A stretch of 64,000 bases of DNA, from contig CAZZAM010000017.1 of the NCBI GenBank assembly GCA_964652775.1, positions 5,754-69,753 of the forward strand. Reading direction: 5' to 3'. The stretch's first letter is position 1. Each line of letters starts with the position of its first letter. Made by a program: the position numbers and the translations under genes. Below are positions 35,856-44,329 of this stretch, piece after piece. The DNA comes from UBA11346 sp038060575. Lineage in GTDB: Bacteria > Planctomycetota > UBA11346. Below the pieces are notes generated by a model. The model searched no databases. It saw only the letters and a program-made list of their open reading frames with translations, and was not told where the DNA came from.

Positions 35856-37064
35856 ATGGTGCTAACCCGCGATCTCCTGCGTTTCCGCGCCGACGCCGGC
35901 CGCATTGAGGCACGCTTGCTCAAGCCGACGCCAGCGGTGCTGGCATTGGCAGAGCAGTTGCTGACCCATTGGCGCGGTGGCAGTGGACGGATGCTTGGTG
36001 AGTTGGAAGACGGTGAACAGACAATTCTGCACGGTTCACGGCAGATGGTGGTTGGTCGCGGCCTGGCGAAGGTGATTGTTGACGCTTGCACATTTGCTGA
36101 TCCGGAATCGTTGGCGGCGTTGCGCGAAATCGCATTCGATACTTCGGCCAAACTGTTGGCTCAGCCCGCTGTCCACGTCAGCGCGCACGTCGCTGCGGTG
36201 GCGCAGGTGATGGGCCGTGACACCGCGACGTTCTCGGATGCTTTGTACGCGGATTTACCTGATCGCGCCGTGCTGCGCGAAGCTCCGGCGTGGGACGCGG
36301 CTTCGTTGATCGGCCGTTACAATCTGGCGTTGTGCCAGGGTTTGCTCCTCGGTGCGCGTGAACTGCGTGTGCATGTGCGCGATCGCGATCGCGGGTTGCA
36401 TCGTCGTCTGGTCCGTTCGCTGCGCCGGCGTCGGCTGTGTGCCGAGATATCATTGGCAGATAATGACGGACTGTATCTGACGATCAGCGGTCCGGCGGCG
36501 GTGCTCGATCAGCGCACGGCGTATGGCATGCAATTGGCCTTGTTCCTGCCCGCGTTGGCGTGTGCACGAGTGTGGTCGGCGGTTGCCGATGTGCATCCAC
36601 CCTGCGCAGCTGCCGGCACGCCGCCACTGCCGTTCGCGCTTGATGCTGGGATGGGATTGCCCGGCGATCTTGCATTGCTCGACTTTGTGCCGACGGAATT
36701 GCGCGATTGGTTAGCGACGTTGTCTACCAAGTTGCCCGGCTGGCGCGCCGTCGATCCCGATCCGATCGTGTTGCCTGGCGGCGGCATCATCCTGCCCGAC
36801 CTCGCCCTCGACGATGGCGCTGGTCCGATCGCGATCGAACTGTTTCACCGTTGGCATCTGCGTCCATTGGCCGAGCGGCTCGCGCAGATTGAAGCGGGCG
36901 CATTACCGTCTTTTCTTATTGGCATTGACCGCTCACTCAAACGCTTGGCCGAGGCGCGACCGTTGATGGATCATGCCGCTGTCGCGAGCCGTGGATTCCT
37001 GTTCAGCGATCTGCCGTCGCCGCGCGCATTGGCTGAGGCGCTGGGTCGATTGCGACCAGTTTAA
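35856..37064 (+). CDS. DUF790 / Bax1-like nuclease partner of the helicase
   Basis: This 402-residue protein starts at the ATG at 35856 (MVLTRDLLRFRADAG), the conserved beginning of DUF790 proteins. The C-terminal half has a PD-(D/E)XK-like core: LPDLAL near residue 311 followed by IAIELFHRWH near 324, which would supply the metal-binding acid residues. Archaeal Bax1 is a structure-specific nuclease that works with XPB. The pairing directly after an XPB-like gene supports a joint DNA repair role. The nuclease residues are read by eye and are not certain. Confidence 0.75.
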   Translation: MVLTRDLLRFRADAGRIEARLLKPTPAVLALAEQLLTHWRGGSGRMLGELEDGEQTILHGSRQMVVGRGLAKVIVDACTFADPESLAALREIAFDTSAKLLAQPAVHVSAHVAAVAQVMGRDTATFSDALYADLPDRAVLREAPAWDAASLIGRYNLALCQGLLLGARELRVHVRDRDRGLHRRLVRSLRRRRLCAEISLADNDGLYLTISGPAAVLDQRTAYGMQLALFLPALACARVWSAVADVHPPCAAAGTPPLPFALDAGMGLPGDLALLDFVPTELRDWLATLSTKLPGWRAVDPDPIVLPGGGIILPDLALDDGAGPIAIELFHRWHLRPLAERLAQIEAGALPSFLIGIDRSLKRLAEARPLMDHAAVASRGFLFSDLPSPRALAEALGRLRPV

Positions 37065-37073
37065 AACGACGAA

Positions 37074-37287
37074 CCCTGAAGGATATCCTCCAGGGCTCAT
37101 CATTCCATTGCTGATGGCAATTATTCAGGCGGGGCCCCGTCGCTAGCGATGGGTCTGGCGCCGAGATGCGTTGGCGGCATACAATCGGCGTAGCCGATGC
37201 CGCCACGGTTTTGGAGGCTAGCCGACAAAACCGAGCATCGACAAAGCCAGTGGGGTAGGCTCGCAGAGCCGTAGGGGCGAAGCCCCT
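37074..37287. other. Row of five hairpins between the nuclease and DUF350 genes
   Basis: Five inverted repeats follow one another in 214 bases: 37074-37095 (CCCTGAAGGATATCCTCCAG and on, almost loopless), 37173-37204 (GGCGGCAT / ATGCCGCC with an inner CGGC/GCCG), 37206-37233 (CGGTTTTG / CAAAACCG), 37258-37270 (GGCTC / GAGCC) and 37273-37287 (AGGGGC / GCCCCT). The first and last sit next to stop codons of convergent genes and may terminate them. The rest could belong to a structured RNA or to repeat elements. No T-runs are seen. Confidence 0.6.
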
Positions 37288-37293
37288 AAACAA

Positions 37294-37932
37294 TTAGAAC
37301 AGACAGGCGGCGATCGCGGTGAGGATCTTGTCCACACCGATGCCGATACCAGAGACGCCCGAGGCGACCAAGCCGCTGACGCCAATCAAGATGCCGCAGT
37401 AGATCGCGCCGATTGCGATGTTGTTGCCGGACAGTTCGGCTTTCTCGTCGATGTCCTTGGTCAGGCGATCCATGACCTTGAAGGTCACGGTGATCGCGAA
37501 GCTGGCGACTGCGATGGCAACGGCCAAGTTGACGACACCGGAGATGAGTCCGATCAGTCCGTTGGTCAGTTCGAAGTTCACGAGGTTAGCGATCGACTTG
37601 GTCATGCTGTCAATGCCGGCACCGATAACGCGGGTGTAGCTGATCACCGCGCCGGCCGCGAGCAGGGCGACAGCAACATTCTTCTTCTTAATCTCAGCCC
37701 AGATGTCGAGACCGCCGAGCAACCTCGATACGACTTGGAGGCCTTTGTTGATAGCGAACGCCGCAATGCCGAGACCGACGGCCAACTGAATAAGGCCGAG
37801 GATCAAGCCAAACATGGGACCCATGACCGACTTCCATGAGCAGGTCGTCTGCAGACTGGAGCCGACTTCGGCTGCAGCGGCGAAGGTCGCGCAGAAGGCA
37901 GTGATGGCGATGATGCGGGACATGCGGGACAT
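37294..37932 (-). CDS. Membrane protein with two DUF350 units
   Basis: The start at 37932 follows CGGAG by nine bases and gives 212 residues. After a signal-like segment (MSRMSRIIAITAFCATFAAA) there are two copies of a DUF350-type unit, each with two membrane helices (FGLILGLIQLAVGLGIAAFA near 45, and GLISGVVNLAVAIAVASFAI near 130), with charged linkers (DIWAEIKKKN, DRLTKDIDEKAE). Family members (YjfL-like) are of unknown function, and double copies are less common than single ones. It is cotranscribed with nothing obvious. Confidence 0.75.
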   Translation of the reverse strand: MSRMSRIIAITAFCATFAAAAEVGSSLQTTCSWKSVMGPMFGLILGLIQLAVGLGIAAFAINKGLQVVSRLLGGLDIWAEIKKKNVAVALLAAGAVISYTRVIGAGIDSMTKSIANLVNFELTNGLIGLISGVVNLAVAIAVASFAITVTFKVMDRLTKDIDEKAELSGNNIAIGAIYCGILIGVSGLVASGVSGIGIGVDKILTAIAACLF

Positions 37933-38012
37933 GCGGTGTGCTCCGGATGAGGGTGGTGACAGGCGCGGCACTGTATGATGCACGGCGGATTGCCAAGTAC
38001 CCATTGCCCCAG

Positions 38013-38042
38013 CTTCGAGCTACGAGCTGCGAGCTGCGAGTT
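38013..38042. repeat. Single arm of GAGCTGC-word repeat beside the YhcH stop codon
   Basis: The words TACGAGCTGC and GAGCTGCGAG at 38013-38042 match the arms at 28261-28374 and the insert in metG. Here only one arm is present. It begins directly after the stop codon of the following minus-strand gene. Confidence 0.7.
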
Positions 38043-38501
38043 TTACGACCAATCCACCTTGACGACGCACTTACGATATGCGTTCGGCACGCTGTCGATG
38101 GGGCAGAGGGGCATGTGTGCTTCGCCGGGCAAGAATACCGTGAAATGTTCAGCAGGGACCAAGACGTAATTGACGGTGGCGGTTGGCTGGACGTGGAACC
38201 ACATGTCGGGGCCAGTTTGTTCGCTGACGGCCAGATCAGCGCCGGGTAGCCAGCCCATACGTTCGCCGCCGGAGATGTCGAATTGGATGTCGGCGTAGCG
38301 ACGATGGCTTTCAAAGCGACGGCCAGGGATTGGTCTGGTCATGCCGGTTTCGACCGTGACGTAGATCATCTCGCCATCGATCGCGTGGCGTCCATCAGCA
38401 ACCCGCGACCAGTCCTGGGCGCTCAGCCAGGCGAGGCCGGCCGTCAGGCGGGGATGGATGTTGCGGTAGGCGGCCGCGCGCGCGAGGTGGTCAAGGATCA
38501 T
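38043..38501 (-). CDS. YhcH/YjgK/YiaL-family protein
   Basis: This cupin-like protein of 152 residues starts at the ATG at 38501 (MILDHLARAAAYRN). Family motifs RFESHRRYADIQFDISG near residue 63 and FTVFLPGEAHMP near 122 supply the conserved histidines and glutamates that bind metal. Relatives are found with sialic acid and sugar catabolism genes, often as anomerase or auxiliary subunits. Here no sugar gene is adjacent, so its substrate is unknown. Confidence 0.85.
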   Translation of the reverse strand: MILDHLARAAAYRNIHPRLTAGLAWLSAQDWSRVADGRHAIDGEMIYVTVETGMTRPIPGRRFESHRRYADIQFDISGGERMGWLPGADLAVSEQTGPDMWFHVQPTATVNYVLVPAEHFTVFLPGEAHMPLCPIDSVPNAYRKCVVKVDWS

Positions 38502-38618
38502 GGGTGGATTGGAATGGGGTCGGCCACACACGAAAGCGCAAACCCGGGGACAACGATAGGATCACATGGAGGACCGGAGGACCGGAGCGGGCATGGAATT
38601 AGCCTAAACCGCGCGATT

Positions 38619-38748
38619 CAAGGCAACCGCTGAGGCGCAGAGGCCGCAGAGGTCGCAGAGGGGATTGGGGTTGGGAGAGGTCGGTGCTTCTGGTGCCGAT
38701 CACCCGCAGGGTGACGACCCAATCTCGCTCTCCTCAGCGGTTGCCTTG
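38619..38748. repeat. Inverted pair of CAGAGG-rich arms before mltA
   Basis: Arms at 38619-38661 and about 38728-38748 belong to the same family as 794-935. The right arm is truncated to roughly 20 bases. The remainder of the 384-base gap before mltA has small repeats (GGACCGGA) near 38570-38590. Confidence 0.8.
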
Positions 38749-38885
38749 GTTTTTTCAAATGCAGACGTTAGGATGAGATGGGCTTCATATGGTCGGCCAC
38801 CAACCTAGTGCGACTCCGGTCCAATGGTGGAATTCTCCGACCTCCGGACTTGTCCACCATGTCGCCAACATCATGCTGCGGCCCC

Positions 38886-40049
38886 ATGATCCGTTCCCTC
38901 GCTTGCCTTGTTCTACTCTTGCTCGCTGCTGGCGGTTGTGCCAATCGCCAACCCAGCGCACCCAAAGTGTACACCAAACCACTCGCGGTCGGCGAGTCGG
39001 CGCTGGTCGAAGTTGGGATCGATACGTTACCCAAGTTCCGCATGACGCCGAGCGAGCGCAATGCCTTCAAGCAAGGGATCGAATACAGCCTCGCGTATTT
39101 GGCGAAGCCCACGTCAGCCAAGGCCTTTCTGCCGGCGATGGGGGTGACGCATGAGCAAGTCGTGCGCTCACTGGAAGAGCTGCGTAAACTGATCGCTACC
39201 GCAAACGACGATGAGCTGGATCGGGCAATCCGCTCGCGATTTAGGGCCCTGATGTCAGTCGGCTGCGATAACGAGGGGACGGTCTTATTCACCGGATATT
39301 ACACGCCGGTTTTGGCTGCCTCCTACACCAAGGACGGCCCGTACCAGTATCCGATCTACAAATGTCCACCGCAACTGAAGGATGGCGGCACGCACGAAAA
39401 GGCGCATTGGCAACGTCGTGATGGTACGCTGATGGAGTGTCCTGATGCCGCTGAGCTTGCAGCAGGAGGTTATCTGAAAGGGCACGAATTGGCCTACCTC
39501 ACCGATCCCTGGGAGGTTTATGCGGTGCGCGTTAATGGCTCAGCCAAGTTGCGCCTGCCCGATGGAAAAGAGGTCATCGTCGGAAACGCCGGCACCAATG
39601 GCCATGACTACAAGTCGATCGGCTTGGCGCTGATCAAGGACGGAAAATTCACCAAAGACCAACTGACATTCTTTTCGCTGCGCCAGTACTTCCACGATCA
39701 TCCCGACGAACTGCAACACTACGCCGCAACCAATCCACGGTTCGCATTTTTCAAAATCGTCAGCCGTGGCCCGAATGGGAAGCTGGACCAACCGGTCACT
39801 GCAGATGTGTCCATCGCGGTCAACAAGCACATATTCCCACCGGGCAGTCCGGTTATTGTACAGACGATGGTCCGCGATGGCGTCCGCGTGCAGCCCTACT
39901 GCGCTCTGCGTCTCGATCAGGATGACGGCGGGGCGATGCGCGCCCCCGGTCGCGCCGATCTCTACATGGGTGTCGGCGATGCGGCCGAACAACGCGCCGG
40001 AGTTCAGGCCTACGAGGGTCGCATGTGGTACCTCGTACTCAAGAATTGA
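38886..40049 (+). CDS. mltA: MltA-type lytic transglycosylase lipoprotein
   Basis: The start at 38886 (MIRSLACLVLLLLAAGGCAN) gives a lipoprotein signal with lipobox cysteine near residue 18 and a product of 387 residues. The MltA domain has FTGYYTPVLAAS near 135 and IVGNAGTNGHDYKSIG near 227. The C-terminal 3D-like part has LDQDDGGAMRAPGRADLYMG near 345, holding the catalytic aspartate position of MltA. It cleaves peptidoglycan glycans to anhydro ends from the outer membrane. It lies ten bases before queE. Confidence 0.9.
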   Translation: MIRSLACLVLLLLAAGGCANRQPSAPKVYTKPLAVGESALVEVGIDTLPKFRMTPSERNAFKQGIEYSLAYLAKPTSAKAFLPAMGVTHEQVVRSLEELRKLIATANDDELDRAIRSRFRALMSVGCDNEGTVLFTGYYTPVLAASYTKDGPYQYPIYKCPPQLKDGGTHEKAHWQRRDGTLMECPDAAELAAGGYLKGHELAYLTDPWEVYAVRVNGSAKLRLPDGKEVIVGNAGTNGHDYKSIGLALIKDGKFTKDQLTFFSLRQYFHDHPDELQHYAATNPRFAFFKIVSRGPNGKLDQPVTADVSIAVNKHIFPPGSPVIVQTMVRDGVRVQPYCALRLDQDDGGAMRAPGRADLYMGVGDAAEQRAGVQAYEGRMWYLVLKN

Positions 40050-40059
40050 ATACGCGGTT

Positions 40060-40710
40060 GTGAAAACGTACGTCGTTAAAGAGGTCTTCGGTCCGACGCT
40101 GCAAGGCGAAGGACTCCACGTTGGCATGGCGTGCATGTTCGTTCGCCTTGCAGGTTGTAACGCCTGGGACGGTCGGCCGGAAACCCGCGCTGCGTCGGCC
40201 TGCCCGTATTGCGACACGGATTTTCGCGGCGGCAACAGCATGGACGTCGATGCGATCGTGGCGGCGCTGCATTCACGATCCACGAACCACAAACCACGAA
40301 CCGTGAACATCGGCTGCGTTCTCTCTGGCGGCGAACCACTGCTACAAGCAGACGCAGCATTGCTGGAGGCGTTGGGTCGTTCCTTCGCTTGGGTCGATGT
40401 TGAAACCAATGGCACGCGTTCCTGTCCAGCGCATCCAGCCAACGTGTTCATCAGTTGCAGTCCGAAGCAGGTGGCTGGCGAGCCGATCGTTCTTGTGCCG
40501 GATTGGTGGAAGGTGTTGATCCCGGATCAAGAAGCATTCCTTGAGCGAGCGCTCAGTTCTGGCAAGCCGGTGTTCGTCCAGCCGACGTGTCCGGATGCCG
40601 GACCAGTTGGACCGATGTACGCCGCGAATCTACAACGCTGCGTGCAGCTCTGTGTCGAACGCGGTTGCCGCATGAGTCTGCAACTACACAAGTATCTCGG
40701 ATTACCGTGA
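40060..40710 (+). CDS. queE: 7-carboxy-7-deazaguanine synthase
   Basis: This 216-residue radical SAM enzyme starts at a GTG at 40060 (VKTYVVKEVFGPTLQGEG). The cysteine pattern is C-x14-C-x2-C (CNAWDG to CPYCDTDF), as in the Burkholderia type, and not the classic CxxxCxxC. Later parts (GGEPLLQ near 97, VETNGT near 118) bind SAM. It makes the precursor of queuosine. A repeat-derived stretch lies in the coding region. The other queuosine genes are not in the window. Confidence 0.92.
   Translation: MKTYVVKEVFGPTLQGEGLHVGMACMFVRLAGCNAWDGRPETRAASACPYCDTDFRGGNSMDVDAIVAALHSRSTNHKPRTVNIGCVLSGGEPLLQADAALLEALGRSFAWVDVETNGTRSCPAHPANVFISCSPKQVAGEPIVLVPDWWKVLIPDQEAFLERALSSGKPVFVQPTCPDAGPVGPMYAANLQRCVQLCVERGCRMSLQLHKYLGLP
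40272..40307 (+). repeat. ACGAACCAC-word repeat inside queE
   Basis: The sequence TTCACGATCCACGAACCACA and the rest of 40272-40307 has repeated ACGAACC and CACAAACC words and ends in the reverse complement of its start (TTCACG/CGTGAA). It encodes the residues around HSRSTNHKPRTVN in a loop between the cluster region and the GGEP segment. Confidence 0.6.
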
Positions 40711-40819
40711 TTTGCTGTGGGGTGGCCCCCACTCCCAATGGCATTGCGATAAGGCCGGGATGTCGCTTGTGTCATACCTCGTCTATGAGGTTCTTCACGT
40801 CTCATCCTGAGGACTTCTT

Positions 40820-40929
40820 CAAGGCAACCACAGGGACACGGGGAACCAAGACTGGGGCACACGGGGAAAAGGCAGAAAAGCACATCCTGCATGTCCCCTG
40901 TGATCCCCCGTGCCCCTGTGGTTGCCTTG
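40820..40929. repeat. Inverted pair of CACGGGG-word arms
   Basis: Arms at 40820-40866 (AAGGCAACCACAGGGACACG) and 40893-40929 are reverse complements with a short centre. It is a variant of the inner element at 32630-32757. Confidence 0.85.
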
Positions 40930-40996
40930 CGCTTTTCCCTCGGTGGATCTTAACGCAACGCCATTGCCCCCACTCCCCCCGGGCTTTGTTGGTGTT

Positions 40997-41059
40997 CGAT
41001 GTCGCGTCGCTACGCTAGCGACATCGTGGCGCATGGGCTTTGCCCATTTTATGCGCCAC
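40997..41059. terminator. Two abutting hairpins between convergent queE and kinase genes
   Basis: CGATGTCGC at 40997-41005 pairs with GCGACATCG at 41018-41026. It is followed directly by GTGGCGCAT at 41026-41034 pairing with ATGCGCCAC at 41051-41059. Placed between convergent genes, they could end transcription from both sides, but neither has a T-run. Confidence 0.5.
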
Positions 41060-41100
41060 CACACCTTCCGGCGCCCGCGTCACCCTGGGACACATGAAAT

Positions 41101-42204
41101 TCAGCGCGTGAAATACCAGATCGCTGCGGCGATGGCGATGATCGTTACACCGACCATCACCAGCACGAGCGGGCTGCCTGATCTCTTGGTGGTGCGGGTG
41201 GCGCTGGCCACCTTGCGCGGCTTCGTACTCACGGGCTTATCAAGCGTGTCGATTTCGCTGATCAATGCGCTGCCATCTTGCGGACGTTTGGTCGGATCCT
41301 TGTCCATCATGCGGCCAATCAGCGTCACCACGGAGGCGGGCAGATCGGGAACGAACTGAACCAGCGGCGTCGCGGTTTCGCGCAGCACTTTAGTCATGAC
41401 CTCGGTGCCGTTTTTGCCTTCGAACGGTAATCTGCCGGACACGATCTGATAAAATGATGCGCCCAGGGCGTAGATATCGGCGGTGCGACCAGCTTCGCGG
41501 GCATTGCGGATCTGCTCGGGCGGCATGTAAGCGGGCGAGCCCAGCGCCATGCCCTGCATGGTCAGGCCAGCGGCGTCGCCGGTGTCGATCTGCTTGGCCA
41601 ATCCAAGATCAGCGAGTTTGGCCACGCCATCTTTGCCGACGAGAATATTTGCCGGCTTGATGTCGCGGTGAATGATGTCCTTGCCGTGGACGTACTCGAG
41701 CGCTTGGGCGACTTGCTTCACGTAGCCGGCGGCGGTTTTCCAATCCAATTTGCCGGCGTCTTCGGCCAAACCGGCCAGCGTGTCGCCATCAACGAACTCC
41801 ATAACCAAGTAGTGCACTCCGCGATCCATGCCGCAGTCATAGACTGCGACGACGTTGGGATGCTGGATCGCAGCTGAGAGTTTTGCTTCGCGCTGAAAAC
41901 GGGCCACGACTTCGGGCTGCGAGGCGGCGCGACTCGACAGCATCTTCAAGGCGATGCGTCGACCGACTGACTTCTGCTCGGCTTCGTACACGACGCCGAG
42001 GGCTCCGGCACCGAGGCGACGGACCAGTTTACAGCCGCCGACTTCCTTGCCGACCAGCTTGTCCTCGGTTGGCTTCGCGGTGGCGGCGATGAGGATCTGC
42101 CGTTGGCAGGTCGGGCAGTTGACTTGCTTGCCGACCAGCTTGGCCGCGACGCGAAACTCATGCTGGCAATACTTGCAGGAACTGAGGAAGAACTCGTCGG
42201 GCAT
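41101..42204 (-). CDS. Ser/Thr protein kinase with N-terminal zinc ribbon and C-terminal membrane anchor
   Basis: This 367-residue protein has an N-terminal zinc ribbon (CKYCQHEF and CPTCQRQ, residues 10-36). The kinase domain (about 57-320) has the glycine loop LGAGALGVVYEAEQ, the HRD motif IIHRDIKPANILV and DLGLAK in place of DFG. A single membrane helix is at the C-terminus (VLVMVGVTIIAIAAAIWYF). The kinase faces the cytoplasm with no outside sensor, and the zinc ribbon may bind a partner. Such zinc-ribbon kinases are common in PVC bacteria. It lies convergent to queE. Confidence 0.9.
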   Translation of the reverse strand: MPDEFFLSSCKYCQHEFRVAAKLVGKQVNCPTCQRQILIAATAKPTEDKLVGKEVGGCKLVRRLGAGALGVVYEAEQKSVGRRIALKMLSSRAASQPEVVARFQREAKLSAAIQHPNVVAVYDCGMDRGVHYLVMEFVDGDTLAGLAEDAGKLDWKTAAGYVKQVAQALEYVHGKDIIHRDIKPANILVGKDGVAKLADLGLAKQIDTGDAAGLTMQGMALGSPAYMPPEQIRNAREAGRTADIYALGASFYQIVSGRLPFEGKNGTEVMTKVLRETATPLVQFVPDLPASVVTLIGRMMDKDPTKRPQDGSALISEIDTLDKPVSTKPRKVASATRTTKRSGSPLVLVMVGVTIIAIAAAIWYFTR

Positions 42205-42262
42205 GGCGCGACATCCTGTGGGGGCTTTGCGCCAATGCCACAGGGACGTGGGTGGGGGGAAT

Positions 42263-42357
42263 TGAATGTAGAATGCTCGAATGTTCGAATGCTCGAATGA
42301 ACATAAAATACGTTAAAATTCGACATTCGAGCATTCTGCATTCGAGCATTCGACATT
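42263..42357. repeat. Inverted pair of CGAATGCT-word arms
   Basis: Arms at 42263-42300 and 42320-42357 are reverse complements built from CGAATGCT-like words with a 20-base AT-rich centre. They lie in the 225-base gap between the divergent kinase and the sigma operon. Confidence 0.88.
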
Positions 42358-42429
42358 ACGAAGGTCTTTCCCATCTGAACTTGTCGGTAACGATGGCTGT
42401 GACCCTGCGTACAAAGGGCGGAGATCATT

Positions 42430-43332
42430 ATGACCAGAGCCATCCTTACTCTCGCCCTCTGCCTGTGCGCCACCATCGGTGGCTCGGCCGAACGCCTGCC
42501 CGCTGACTGCCGCTGGGCGATTCAGCTCGATGTGCAGAAGGCGCTCGCATCACAGCTTAGTGCCGTCCTCAACATCAAATCCCAGCTTAAGCAGGCGGAC
42601 GCGGCCAAGTTACGCATGCTTGAGGCGCTTACCGGTTTTGATCCGTGGCGCGACCTGCGTACGGTCACGATCTGCGGTGTGGATGCCGGTGGTGACTCGG
42701 GTGCCATCCTACTGCGCGGGACTTTCCATGCCGACAAGTTGGTGACCTTGGCGCAGGCCGCCGAGGGCTACGCTGCGGTGGCTGCCGGAGCGCGAACGAT
42801 TCACACCTGGAAGCAAGGCGACAAACCCGCCGCGGCCTGTCTTGTGCAACCGGATCTGCTGGTCATCGCAAAATCCAGCGAACGGATTCTCGCGGTGATT
42901 GTGGCGGTTGATGCCAGCGAACCACCGCGCGCAGGCGTGATATTGCCAACGACGAGCAAAGGAATTTTGTTGGCTGCAGGAGCCGCTGACCAACTCGGGT
43001 CACTCATTCCCGATGGTCCGCAGGCGGAGTTGATGCGCAGTACGCACGGTATGTCGGCAACCCTCAGCGAAACAGGTAGTGCGCTGGTGTTCGAAGCCAA
43101 TGCGGTGGCTGCTGACGACGCACAGGCGCAACAACTGGTGGATGCCGGACGTGGTCTGATCGCGCTGAGCCAGCTCACCAAGATGGATGGCGTTGATCCA
43201 GCCTTGGTTGCGGCGCTGCGTGGAGCGCGGCTTGAGCGCGCCAACAGCGCCCTGACCCTGCGCTTGTCCCTGCCGATCGCTGACATCCAACGCTTAGTTG
43301 CGCAGCAGCAGAAGGCGTTGTTGGAGCGGTAA
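42430..43332 (+). CDS. Secreted protein of unknown function, first in sigma operon
   Basis: This 300-residue product has a signal peptide (MTRAILTLALCLCATIGGSA). The mature part is Ala-rich without a recognised domain (VTICGVDAGGDSGAILLRG near residue 80, GSLIPDGPQAELM near 195). The stop overlaps the sigma factor start by one base (TAATG), so the two are translationally linked. I do not know the function; it may be the signal sensed or the target of the sigma system. Confidence 0.7.
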   Translation: MTRAILTLALCLCATIGGSAERLPADCRWAIQLDVQKALASQLSAVLNIKSQLKQADAAKLRMLEALTGFDPWRDLRTVTICGVDAGGDSGAILLRGTFHADKLVTLAQAAEGYAAVAAGARTIHTWKQGDKPAAACLVQPDLLVIAKSSERILAVIVAVDASEPPRAGVILPTTSKGILLAAGAADQLGSLIPDGPQAELMRSTHGMSATLSETGSALVFEANAVAADDAQAQQLVDAGRGLIALSQLTKMDGVDPALVAALRGARLERANSALTLRLSLPIADIQRLVAQQQKALLER

Positions 43333-43874
43333 TGAACCAGGCCGATGCCATCCTTGCCCGCCGCGCCGCCTCTGGCGACGCGGCGGCGTTTGATCAGCTG
43401 GTCGAACGCCACGTCCCGCGTTTGCATCGCTGGCTCGTCGTTTCCGGAACGACGAATCACGATGCCGATGACGTGGTGCAGGATGCTTGTCTGCGTGCCT
43501 GGCGCGCGATTTCCACATATGATCCGCGTTGGGCTTTCACCACCTGGATATTCACCATCGCGCATCGCATCCGCCTCGATCTGGTGGCCCGTCGTCGCGA
43601 GCATGTCGTGTTGACCATGGACCGAGCTCAGCCGGAACAGTCGGATCCGTTGCCCAGCGACGGCATTTGGGCGCGCGCGCGCGAGTTGCTGTCCGACGAT
43701 GAGTATCGCGCCCTGTGGTTGCGCTACGCCGAGGATATGGAACCCACTGAGATTGCCCGGGTACTTGGCAGTAATGCCATCGTCATCCGCGTTCGTTTGC
43801 ACCGCGCTCGTCGGCGGTTGGAGCGTGCGCTACGTCCAGACTCCAGCACCACTCTGTCGGAGGTCATGCTATGA
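43332..43874 (+). CDS. ECF-type RNA polymerase sigma factor
   Basis: This 180-residue protein has sigma region 2 (DADDVVQDACLRAWRAISTY near residue 43) and region 4 (LWLRYAEDMEPTEIARVLGS near 128), separated by a short linker, as in ECF factors. It directs transcription of a small regulon. It overlaps the next gene by four bases (ATGA), a typical arrangement with a cognate anti-sigma factor. Confidence 0.9.
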   Translation: MNQADAILARRAASGDAAAFDQLVERHVPRLHRWLVVSGTTNHDADDVVQDACLRAWRAISTYDPRWAFTTWIFTIAHRIRLDLVARRREHVVLTMDRAQPEQSDPLPSDGIWARARELLSDDEYRALWLRYAEDMEPTEIARVLGSNAIVIRVRLHRARRRLERALRPDSSTTLSEVML

Positions 43875-44329
43875 ACGATACCATCGAACATCGTTTACGC
43901 AGCGAAGCGCGCGTCCTGCCGACTAACTCACAACTGGCATTGCGCGAGCGCATCGCTGCGGCATTGGCAGCAGAACCAGACCGCTCTGGCTCCACACCGC
44001 GACCGATCATGTTCCCGCATCCTGCGCGCGGACCATGGTTAGCAGCGGCGGCGGCAATCGCCGCCAGCGTGGCGATCGTCTACATGTCCACGCCAAGTCA
44101 GATGGTGGCAACGCGCGGACCTACGATGGCCGATCTAGCCCAGGTCCCTCAGCGCGTGGTTGCGATGGTCCCCGAGATCCCTGCGCCTACGCCGCAAGTA
44201 ATGCCGTCGTTTACCGCCGCAGATTTTGCTGTGCTGGATCCCATTGCACCGGCGCGTCATGAGGTTGCAGCTATCCGCGCCGACCTCCGCGCGGCCGTTG
44301 GCGTCATCCGCCAAGCGGTTCCATTTTAG
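43871..44329 (+). CDS. Putative membrane anti-sigma factor
   Basis: This 152-residue protein has a cytoplasmic N-terminal part (1-50), one membrane helix (GPWLAAAAAIAASVAIVYMS near residue 57) and a Pro-rich outer part with PTPQVMPSFTAADFAVL. No zinc-binding anti-sigma motif (HxxxCxxC) is visible. Its role is inferred from the position after the sigma gene. Its end overlaps the convergent sulfotransferase by 26 bases. Confidence 0.65.
   Translation: MNDTIEHRLRSEARVLPTNSQLALRERIAAALAAEPDRSGSTPRPIMFPHPARGPWLAAAAAIAASVAIVYMSTPSQMVATRGPTMADLAQVPQRVVAMVPEIPAPTPQVMPSFTAADFAVLDPIAPARHEVAAIRADLRAAVGVIRQAVPF

Noticed and set aside
42801..43802. 333-residue frame antisense to the sigma operon
   Set aside because: Shadow of well-supported plus-strand genes with overlapping starts and stops; no motif of its own.
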